Assembly: GCA_963989245.1 (NCBI GenBank)
Contig: OZ022345.1
Location: 25,305,347 to 25,369,346, forward strand
DNA: 64,000 nucleotides
Reading direction: 5' to 3'
DNA from: Nansenia antarctica
Lineage: Eukaryota > Chordata > Actinopteri > Argentiniformes > Microstomatidae
Shown: in pieces, positions 56,906 through 64,000 of the stretch
How positions within the stretch are numbered: position 1 is the stretch's first letter
Layout: the number at the start of each line of letters is the position of its first letter
The notes under the pieces: model-generated
What the model was told of the DNA's origin: nothing
What the model saw: the letters and a program-made list of their open reading frames with translations, nothing else
The model's database searches: none
Translations under genes and position numbers: made by a program

Positions 56906-57704
56906 TGTTGTGAATCCCTCATTGGCTCCGTCCCCTCCTGCCTCGTTGGCGCTCGTTGAGCCTAATCAGGCTCAAGTGGAGACAGCTGGGTCCAGCTATC
57001 AACTCAGGAGGAGGCAGCCCTATAAGAAGCCCCAGAGACCTTCCTCCGACGCTTGATTATTTTGACCCATGTGGTTAGTAGTTTGGCTCTCCCTGTGTTC
57101 TCCTCTCGTTCAAGTAGTTTCTCTTCAGAGTTTTGTTTGTTTTGTTATTTTGCTAACCGTAGTTGTTTTCTTTGTTTGATCCTCGCTCCCCAAAGGAACC
57201 TGCCTCCCCCCTGCCTAGACCTCCTGCCTGCCTATCGACTACGTCTCCTGCCTATGTCCCTGCCTGCCTAACGACCACCCCTCCTGCCTATACCCCTGCC
57301 TGCCTACCGCCTACTCCTCCTGCCTAAACCCCTGCCTGCCTACCGCCTACTCCTCCTGCCTAACCCCCCCCGTCTGCCTGCCTGCCGACTATTCCCCCTC
57401 TCTGCTCTGGACTGGTTAGTACACGCACATATTTCAACACTTCACTCATCTACATATCTACACCACACTAGTTTTGCACGCTAGACACACACACCCAGAC
57501 ACATAGAGTACAGTTCCACTCACACCTCATTTACATTATCCAGTTCTCTGGCATCCACACATTCCCCCCACTTAGGCCCCGTTAGAGTAGGGTTATTCTT
57601 TTGTCCATTATTTTAATAAATCCTTTTATTATTAATTTGCCTCTTGTGTCCGTCTGTTCTGGGGTTCTGCCACACTTGACTCTTTAGCTAGTGCTACCTT
57701 AACA
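56906..57704 (+). repeat. 5' LTR
   Basis: 799 bp, TG..CA ends (tgttgtgaat .. ccttaaca). A TATA box tataag lies at 57021-57026, the predicted RNA start is at 57051, and the polyadenylation signal aataaa is at 57615-57620. R contains an internal repeat of ctgcctgcctaccgcctact type (about 57290-57365). Confidence 0.97.
57021..57061 (+). promoter_or_regulatory. LTR TATA box and predicted transcript start
   Basis: tataag at 57021 lies 30 bp before gcttgattatt (57051-57061), whose complement forms the putative primer-binding site. The geometry supports RNA starting at or near 57051. Confidence 0.65.
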
Positions 57705-57705
57705 G

Positions 57706-57716
57706 AATAATCAAGC
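57706..57716 (+). other. Putative self-priming PBS
   Basis: aataatcaagc, one base after the 5' LTR, is exactly complementary to gcttgattatt at the predicted RNA 5' end. Tf1 and sushi-group elements prime with their own RNA 5' end over 11 nt. No match to a common tRNA 3' end was recognised. Confidence 0.7.
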
Positions 57717-57720
57717 CAAA

Positions 57721-58860
57721 ATGAGTCAAGGCAGCACCTCGGGGCAGACGCCCGCAGTTAAGCCCAACCCAGTGTCCCATTCAGTTGACGAGCTTGTTTC
57801 CGCCCACGCGGCCGAGCTCGCGTCCCTCCAGGCGGAGTTGTGTAAGGCTTTCCCCTCCGTTCAGGGTAACATCGCTGAGCTCCAGAAGTCTTCCACCTCC
57901 GCCTCAGCTGCTCTCGCCTCCCTTGCTGTCCAGATGGGCACTCTTGTCTCTGCGGTGGCTTCCATCCAGCTGAGGCTGAACACGCTCCCTGGAGGAGCTG
58001 CAGTCCCTGCTCCCCCTGCTGATTCACCGGGGGTTCCAGCCCCCCCAGGGCGAGCTCCCGCCCAACCCGAGCCCAACCTGGTTACCCCTCGACCCTTTGG
58101 AGGGAACTTTGATCTGGGCAGAGGGTTCCTGACCCAGTGTGAACTTTTTTTTGCTTTCCAACCGTCCAAGTATGGGTCAGAAGAGGCTAAAGTAGCCTTC
58201 ATTATGTCCCTCCTGGTGGACAAGGCTCTAGACTGGGCCATAGCCGTGGTAGGCAGAGACCCACATCTTGCCCAGGACTACGAGGCGTTCCGCCGGGAGT
58301 TTTCCTTTTTGTTTGACCACCCCTCTGACGGCGCGGACGCCGCCTCCAGGATGCTGGAACTCCGGCAAGGCTCCAGGACCGTCGCGGACTACACCTTAGA
58401 GTTCCGGATCCTCGCCGCCGACAGCGGGTGGGGAGACATAGCGCTCCTTTGCGCCTACCGGCGGGGTCTGAGTGAGGCGGTGAAGGACCTTATCGTCCGG
58501 GACCGCCCAGGCTCCCTTCAAGAACTGGTCACCTTGTCCCTACAAATGGATGAGCGCCTGCGGGAGCGCCGCCAGGAGCGCAGCCAACGCGCCGTGGGGC
58601 CCCCTCACTCGGTCCCCAGCCGCACGTCCTCTCTCCCCCGTTTTGCGGCCGCCCACTCGGCCCTGCCCCCTCGGGTTCCCATGCTCTCCCCAGCCCCGTC
58701 CACCTCTGAGTCAGCGGAGGAGCCCATGCAGGTCGGCCGGTCCCGCCTCTCTCAGGAAGAGAGAGAGCAGAGAATGCGGGGCGGGCTGTGCCTGTATTGC
58801 GGAAAACCCGGACACGTCCTCCGAACCTGCCCGGCGCGGCCAAAAGACCCGGCTCGCTAA
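57721..58860 (+). CDS. Gag polyprotein
   Basis: 379 codons from the first ATG after the PBS. Structural protein that forms the particle and binds RNA. The N-terminal part has an Ala/Leu-rich coiled-coil-like stretch, then a proline-rich linker, then a Ty3-type capsid region (about 120-290: RPFGGNFDLGRGFLTQCELF, LDWAIAVVGRDP, YRRGLSEAVKDLI). It ends with one CCHC zinc knuckle, CLYCGKPGHVLRTC, near residue 360. The stop (58858-58860) overlaps pol by 73 bp; pol lies in the -1 frame, so a -1 frameshift in 58788-58860 is expected. An A-rich ggaaaaccc at 58801 and ccaaaagac at 58841 are candidate slip sites, neither a perfect heptamer. Confidence 0.95.
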   Translation: MSQGSTSGQTPAVKPNPVSHSVDELVSAHAAELASLQAELCKAFPSVQGNIAELQKSSTSASAALASLAVQMGTLVSAVASIQLRLNTLPGGAAVPAPPADSPGVPAPPGRAPAQPEPNLVTPRPFGGNFDLGRGFLTQCELFFAFQPSKYGSEEAKVAFIMSLLVDKALDWAIAVVGRDPHLAQDYEAFRREFSFLFDHPSDGADAASRMLELRQGSRTVADYTLEFRILAADSGWGDIALLCAYRRGLSEAVKDLIVRDRPGSLQELVTLSLQMDERLRERRQERSQRAVGPPHSVPSRTSSLPRFAAAHSALPPRVPMLSPAPSTSESAEEPMQVGRSRLSQEEREQRMRGGLCLYCGKPGHVLRTCPARPKDPAR

Positions 58861-61800
58861 AAGAGGGGTTTTTGGTGAGCCGTGCCTCGATCCCCCAACC
58901 CATCAAGAACCACAACCGGCTGTTCCCAGCCACCCTCTCCTGGGGTGAGGAGTCCTTTTCTGCCGGCGCCCTCATTGATTCCGGGGCCGACGAGTGCTTG
59001 ATGGACATCTCCCTCGCTCGTCAGGCCGGCATCCCGCTCGTTCCCCTCGGCCATGCCTTGTTCCCCCAAGCCATCGATGGTAGGCCCTTAGGTAGGATCA
59101 CTCACAGCACGGAATCCCTCACCCTCACCATGTCCGGTAATCACGTCGAGACGGCACGTTTTCTTGTCCTCCACGCCCCCACTGCACCCCTTGTATTAGG
59201 TAGGCCGTGGTTGGAGAGACACGATCCCCACATCTCCTGGACCACTGGGCGGATTTTGGGCTGGAGCATCCCCTGTCATGCCAACTGCCTACGCTCCGCC
59301 CTCTCTCCGTCCAGCGGTCCCAGGCCCGTAGTCTCTCCCCCGGACCTCACTGGTGTCCCCTCTACGTATCTTGACCTGGCCATGGTATTTAGTAAGGCCC
59401 GCGCCCTTTCACTTCCTCCTCACCGGCCGTATGATTGTCCCATCAACCTCCTTCCCGGGGCAGCCCTTCCCAAGGGTCGTCTCTACAACCTCTCGGTCCC
59501 GGAGAAGGAGGCGATGCGCAATTATATAGCCGAGTCCCTAGCCTCGGGTGTAATTCGACCATCGTCTTCCCCCCTCGCGGCGGGCTTCTTCTTTGTGGCG
59601 AAGAAGGATGGTGGCCTGAGGCCCTGTATAGATTTTCGTAGTTTAAACACCATCACTGTTAAGAATAAATACCCACTCCCCCTTATGAGTTCCACTTTCG
59701 AGCCACTCACTCACGCCCGGGTGTTCACTAAACTTGACCTCCGCAACGCCTACCATTTGGTTAGGGTCAAGGAGGGGGACGAGTGGAAGACCGGGTTCAA
59801 CACCCACCTCGGTCACTTCGAGTACCTGGTCATGCCCTTTGGCCTGTCCAATGCCCCCGGAGTCTTCCAGGAGCTGGTCAATGACGTGCTGAGGGACATG
59901 ATAAATGTTTTCGTGGTTGTTTACCTGGATGATATCCTGATCTTTTCCCCGACCATGGAGGAACACCACCAACACGTGCGCCTGGTCCTACAACGGCTCC
60001 TGGAGAATCGTCTCTTCGTCAAGGCGGAGAAATGCGTCTTCCACTCCTCCTCAGTGACGTACCTGGGTAACGTCGTGGAAGAAGGGCAAATGCGCGCCGA
60101 CCCGGCTAAGATTAAGGCGGTGGCAGAGTGGCCACGACCCACCGACCGAACACAACTCCGGCGCTTCCTCGGGTTCGCCGGGTTTACCCGGCGGTTCATC
60201 AAGGGGTTTAGCCAGGTGGCGGCCCCTCTCACTGCTTGTACCTCCACTGTTCGCCCGTTCACTTGGACCCCTGAGGCTGAGGCGGCCTTCTCCACCCTGA
60301 AGGGCCTCTTTACGACTGCGCCGGTGTTGGCCCACCCGGATCCAGCCAGGCAGTTCATCGTGGAGGTAGACGCTTCAGACACGGGCGTCGGGGCCGTTCT
60401 CACCCAGCGGTCGGAGGAGGACCAGAAGGTCCACCCTTGTGCCTACTACTCTCGCCGGTTTGACCCTGCCGAGAGGAACTACGATGTGGGCAACAAGGAG
60501 TTGCTGGCCATCCACGCTGCCCTCGGAGAATGGAGGCACTGGCTGGAGGGGGCTAAGCTACCGTTCCTTGTGTGGTCTGACCACAAGAACTTGACCTATA
60601 TGAGGACGGCAAAAAGGCTTAACCCTAGACAGGCACGCTGGGCCCTGTTCTTCAGTCGATTCGACTTCACCCTCACCTACCGCCCGGGGTCAAAGAACGT
60701 CAGGGCGGACGCCCTCTCCCGGCTGTTCCCGGGGGAGTCCCCGGATATGCCGGTGACTCAAGACACCATCCTCCCCCCTACCCGGGTGGTAGGTGTCGTC
60801 ACCTGGGCCATCGAGTCGGTGGTCAGACAGGCCCAGCGTGCCGAGCCGGACCCAGGTACCGGACCCCGGCACAGACTTTTTGTTCCCTCCACTGTCCGGC
60901 CGCAAGTGCTAGAGTGGGGGCACTCTAGTCACTTTGCCTGCCACCCTGGCTCCCACCGAACAGCGGAGTTTATCAGCCGACGTTTTTGGTGGCCCACACT
61001 CCGGGGGGACGTTAAGGAGTTTGTGGGTGCCTGCACCATCTGCGCCCGAAGTAAGGCCTCCCATCGTCCTCCTTCGGGCCTCCTATGTCCCCTCCCTATC
61101 CCCGGTCGTCCTTGGTCCCACATCGCGTTAGACTTCGTTACGGGGCTCCCCGTATCCAAGGGTAAGGACACGATCCTAACCATTGTGGACAGGTTTTCCA
61201 AGGCTGTCCACTTTGTCGCCCTTCCCAAGCTCCCCTCCGCGGCCGAGACTGCTGACCTCCTCACGCTCCATGTAGTGAGGCTTCACGGCATTCCCCACAA
61301 CATTGTGTCCGACCGGGGCCCCCAGTTCATCTCCAAGGTGTGGCAGGCCTTCTGTAAGGGAATTGGGGCCTCGGTCAGCCTCACCTCTGGATACCATCCG
61401 CAGTCCAACGGACAGGCCGAGCGGACCAACCAGGCCCTGGAGGCAGCCCTGCGTTGTGTCACCACCAGCAACCCCGCCTCCTGGGCCAAGTACCTACCAT
61501 GGGTGGAGTATGCCATCAACACCATGGAGAGCTCCGCCACGGGTATGTCCCCTTTCGAATGCTCCTTGGGCTATCAACCTCCTCTCTTTCCCCAACAGGA
61601 GCTGGAGGTGGCAGTCCCGTCCACCAGGGTCCACCTCCGCCGGTGTCGGCGCATCTGGAGGACCACCCGGACCGCTCTGCTGCGGGCCACTGAGCGGTCC
61701 CGTCGCTGTGCCGACCGGCGGAGGGTGCCAGCCCCGGCCTATCGTCCCGGCCAGAAGGTCTGGCTGTTGGCCCGGGACCTGCCCCTCCAGACCGCCCAGA

Positions 61801-62366
61801 CCTCCTCCCGTAAGCTAAATCCCCGTTTTGTTGGGCCCTACACTATTGACCGGATTATTAACCCTGCAGCGGTTCGATTAAACCTTCCCCCTGCTCTCAA
61901 GGTCCACCCAGTATTTCACGTGTCCCTCCTCAAGCCTGTTTCCACTAGCCCCCTGTCCCCCCCCGTTCCAGCCCCCCCACCTCCCCGGGTCCTGAAGGAT
62001 GGCGACCAGGTGTGGACGGTTGACCGCCTACTGGCTGTCCGCCGTAGGGGACGGGGGTTCCAGTACCTGGTGGACTGGGTGGGTTACGGCCCCGAAGACC
62101 GGAGCTGGGTGCCCCCGTCCTACCTCGCCGACCCCACACTCCTGGAGGATTTCTATCTGGCCCACCCGGACGCTCCAGGACGGTCGTCAGGTGCCTCCCC
62201 TAAGGGGGGGGGTACTGTTGTGAATCCCTCATTGGCTCCGTCCCCTCCTGCCTCGTTGGCGCTCGTTGAGCCTAATCAGGCTCAAGTGGAGACAGCTGGG
62301 TCCAGCTATCAACTCAGGAGGAGGCAGCCCTATAAGAAGCCCCAGAGACCTTCCTCCGACGCTTGA
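58788..62366 (+). CDS. Pol polyprotein with chromodomain
   Basis: 1192 codons from the first ATG in the frame, although translation probably enters by -1 frameshift from gag. Domains in order: protease (ALIDSGADECLMD, about residue 60), reverse transcriptase (FFFVAKKDGGLRPCIDFRSL, TKLDLRNAYHLVRV, VVYLDDILIF), RNase H (VEVDASDTGVGAVLTQ, GNKELLAIHAAL, RADALSR) and integrase. The integrase has an HHCC finger (H..H..CTICARSK), the D-D-E core (ALDFVTGLPVS, NIVSDRGPQF, GYHPQSNGQAERTNQALE) and a GPY/F-like segment (NPRFVGPYTIDRI). A C-terminal chromodomain (VDRLLAVRRRGRGFQYLVDW, PEDRSWVPPSYL) follows. All catalytic residues are visible and no stop interrupts. Length is typical for sushi-like elements. 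The last 50 codons lie within the 3' LTR. Confidence 0.97.
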   Translation: MPVLRKTRTRPPNLPGAAKRPGSLKEGFLVSRASIPQPIKNHNRLFPATLSWGEESFSAGALIDSGADECLMDISLARQAGIPLVPLGHALFPQAIDGRPLGRITHSTESLTLTMSGNHVETARFLVLHAPTAPLVLGRPWLERHDPHISWTTGRILGWSIPCHANCLRSALSPSSGPRPVVSPPDLTGVPSTYLDLAMVFSKARALSLPPHRPYDCPINLLPGAALPKGRLYNLSVPEKEAMRNYIAESLASGVIRPSSSPLAAGFFFVAKKDGGLRPCIDFRSLNTITVKNKYPLPLMSSTFEPLTHARVFTKLDLRNAYHLVRVKEGDEWKTGFNTHLGHFEYLVMPFGLSNAPGVFQELVNDVLRDMINVFVVVYLDDILIFSPTMEEHHQHVRLVLQRLLENRLFVKAEKCVFHSSSVTYLGNVVEEGQMRADPAKIKAVAEWPRPTDRTQLRRFLGFAGFTRRFIKGFSQVAAPLTACTSTVRPFTWTPEAEAAFSTLKGLFTTAPVLAHPDPARQFIVEVDASDTGVGAVLTQRSEEDQKVHPCAYYSRRFDPAERNYDVGNKELLAIHAALGEWRHWLEGAKLPFLVWSDHKNLTYMRTAKRLNPRQARWALFFSRFDFTLTYRPGSKNVRADALSRLFPGESPDMPVTQDTILPPTRVVGVVTWAIESVVRQAQRAEPDPGTGPRHRLFVPSTVRPQVLEWGHSSHFACHPGSHRTAEFISRRFWWPTLRGDVKEFVGACTICARSKASHRPPSGLLCPLPIPGRPWSHIALDFVTGLPVSKGKDTILTIVDRFSKAVHFVALPKLPSAAETADLLTLHVVRLHGIPHNIVSDRGPQFISKVWQAFCKGIGASVSLTSGYHPQSNGQAERTNQALEAALRCVTTSNPASWAKYLPWVEYAINTMESSATGMSPFECSLGYQPPLFPQQELEVAVPSTRVHLRRCRRIWRTTRTALLRATERSRRCADRRRVPAPAYRPGQKVWLLARDLPLQTAQTSSRKLNPRFVGPYTIDRIINPAAVRLNLPPALKVHPVFHVSLLKPVSTSPLSPPVPAPPPPRVLKDGDQVWTVDRLLAVRRRGRGFQYLVDWVGYGPEDRSWVPPSYLADPTLLEDFYLAHPDAPGRSSGASPKGGGTVVNPSLAPSPPASLALVEPNQAQVETAGSSYQLRRRQPYKKPQRPSSDA
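62202..62212 (+). other. Polypurine tract
   Basis: aaggggggggg just upstream of the 3' LTR, separated from it by tac; primer for plus-strand DNA synthesis. Confidence 0.85.
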
Positions 62367-63014
62367 TTATTTTGACCCATGTGGTTAGTAGTTTGGCTCT
62401 CCCTGTGTTCTCTTCTCGTTCAAGTAGTTTCTCTTCAGAGTTTTGTTTGTTTTGTTATTTTGCTAACCGTAGTTGTTTTCTTTGTTTGATCCTCGCTCCC
62501 CAAAGGAACCTGCCTCCCCCCTGCCTAGACCTCCTGCCTGCCTATCGACTACGTCTCCTGCCTATGTCCCTGCCTGCCTAACGACCACCCCTCCTGCCTA
62601 TACCCCTGCCTGCCTACCGCCTACTCCTCCTGCCTAAACCCCTGCCTGCCTACCGCCTACTCCTCCTGCCTAACCCCCCCCGTCTGCCTGCCTGCCGACT
62701 ATTCCCCCTCTCTGCTCTGGACTGGTTAGTACACGCACATATTTCAACACTTCACTCATCTACATATCTACACCACACTAGTTTTGCACGCTAGACACAC
62801 ACACCCAGACACATAGAGTACAGTTCCACTCACACCTCATTTACATTATCCAGTTCTCTGGCATCCACACATTCCCCCCACTTAGGCCCCGTTAGAGTAG
62901 GGTTATTCTTTTGTCCATTATTTTAATAAATCCTTTTATTATTAATTTGCCTCTTGTGTCCGTCTGTTCTGGGGTTCTGCCACACTTGACTCTTTAGCTA
63001 GTGCTACCTTAACA
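62216..63014 (+). repeat. 3' LTR
   Basis: 799 bp, identical to the 5' LTR except for one visible base. Its first 151 bp are also the end of the pol ORF. Confidence 0.97.
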
Positions 63015-64000
63015 ATACTCTCTCTATATGACATGAACACATATATACTGTAGGAGTATACTCTCTCTATATGACATGTGAACACATATATACTGTAGGA
63101 GTATACTCTCTCTATATGACATGAACACATATATACTGTAGGAGTATACTCTCTCTATATGACATGTGAACACATATATACTGTAGTAGTATACTCTCTC
63201 TATATGACATGTGAACACATATATACTGTAGGAGTATACTCTCTCTATATGACATGTGAACACATATATACTGTAGGAGTATACTCTCTCTATATGACAT
63301 GAACACATCTATACTGTAGGAGTATACTCTCTCTATATGACGTGTGAACACATATATACTGTAGGAGTATACTCTCTCTATATGACATGTGAAGACATAT
63401 ATACTGCAGGAGTATACTCTATCTATATGACATGAACACATATATACTGTAGGAGTATACACTCTCTATATGACATGAACACATATATACTGTAGGAGTA
63501 TACTCTCTCTATATGACATGAACACATATATACTGTAGGAGTATACACTCTCTATATGACATGAACACATATATACTGTAGGAGTATACACTCTCTATAT
63601 GACATGAACACATATATACTGTAGGAGTATACTCTCTCTATATGACACATGAACACATATATACTGTAGGAGTATACTCTCTCTATATGACATGTGGACA
63701 CATATATACTGTAGGAGTATACACTCTCTATATGACATGTGAACACATATATACTGTAGGAGTATACACTCTCTATATGACATGAACACATATATACTGT
63801 AGGAGTATACACTCTCTATATGACATGAACACATATATACTGTAGGAGTATACACTCTCTATATGACATGAACACATATATACTGTAGGAGTATACTCTC
63901 TCTATATGACATGAACACATATATACTGTAGGAGTATACTCTCTCTATATGACATGAACACATATATACTGTAGGAGTATACTCTCTCTATATGACATGA
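63015..64000. repeat. 43/45-bp minisatellite, right part
   Basis: Continuation of the same array after the LTR retrotransposon. Variants gtagtag (63181), gacgtgtg (about 63340) and gaagacat..ctgcagg (about 63391-63410) match those at 55053, 55212 and 55261-55280 in the same order. It runs off the window. Confidence 0.97.

Larger units (their letters stand above)
56906..63014 (+). mobile_element. Complete Ty3 chromodomain LTR retrotransposon (sushi/Tf1-like)
   Basis: 6109 bp with two 799-bp LTRs, gag and pol in overlapping frames, PPT and a putative self-priming PBS. The pentamer atact is duplicated at 56901-56905 and 63015-63019. The LTRs differ by one visible substitution (tcctct versus tcttct near 57103/62413), and both ORFs are intact. 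This indicates recent insertion and possible activity. There is no env, so it is a retrotransposon, not a retrovirus. Confidence 0.97.

Noticed and set aside
56906..63014. Endogenous retrovirus
   Set aside because: No envelope gene, Ty3-type domain order with chromodomain and a 5-bp duplication; it is an LTR retrotransposon.
50868..64000. Tyr/Ser/Ile-rich repeat proteins on the minus strand; CRISPR-like regularity
   Set aside because: Units are contiguous with no unique spacers and lengths of 43/45 bp shift the frame, so this is a minisatellite, not a CRISPR array or a repeat protein.

Overview
The window is vertebrate nuclear DNA, almost certainly from a ray-finned (teleost) fish. The evidence is CR1/L2-group LINEs with L2-type 3' ends, Tx1-like L1, DIRS1-like and chromodomain Ty3 (sushi/Tf1-like) retrotransposons, several hAT transposons and a THAP/YqaJ ISL2EU transposon. 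There are also a tRNA-derived SINE with an L2 tail, and tandem tRNA and U6 snRNA genes with vertebrate promoters. No ordinary host protein-coding gene is recognisable. The only host-type genes are RNA genes.

Layout. 1-2980: right part of a decayed hAT element carrying a nested LINE; its right end splits a tRNA-Pro gene. 2981-5905: a roughly 800-bp tandem repeat of tRNA-Pro(+), tRNA-Ser(+), tRNA-Gly-TCC(-), followed by two tRNA-Gly-GCC genes. 6.7-15.9 kb: LINE fragments (CR1/L2-like and L1-like), a THAP-bearing inverted-repeat element, and a 1561-bp hAT inserted inside a LINE with its 8-bp target duplication. 16.3-31.0 kb: an array of 25 U6 snRNA copies on the minus strand in units of about 449 bp, with higher-order repeats, interrupted by a 3016-bp apparently intact hAT transposon (25159-28174). 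31.0-34.1 kb: a duplicated block; the second copy holds a 979-bp solo-LTR-like element in which an intron-containing and a spliced version of the same exons stand in tandem. 34.1-38.0 kb: two L2-group LINEs. 38.0-42.6 kb: a DIRS1-like tyrosine-recombinase retrotransposon (minus strand) that has lost its RT catalytic core. 43.2-45.8 kb: LINE tail, SINE and CA/TG repeats. 45.8-50.9 kb: a second copy of the 12.9-kb hAT family, invaded by an ISL2EU transposon. 50.9-64.0 kb: a 43/45-bp minisatellite split by a 6109-bp, nearly pristine Ty3 LTR retrotransposon whose LTRs differ at one visible position.

The genes here act within separate mobile elements rather than as one pathway. The common pattern is nesting. 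Many insertions can be dated relative to each other by target-site duplications, because empty or duplicated target sites are visible in the same window. All coordinates were read by eye, and family names below clade level are inferences.
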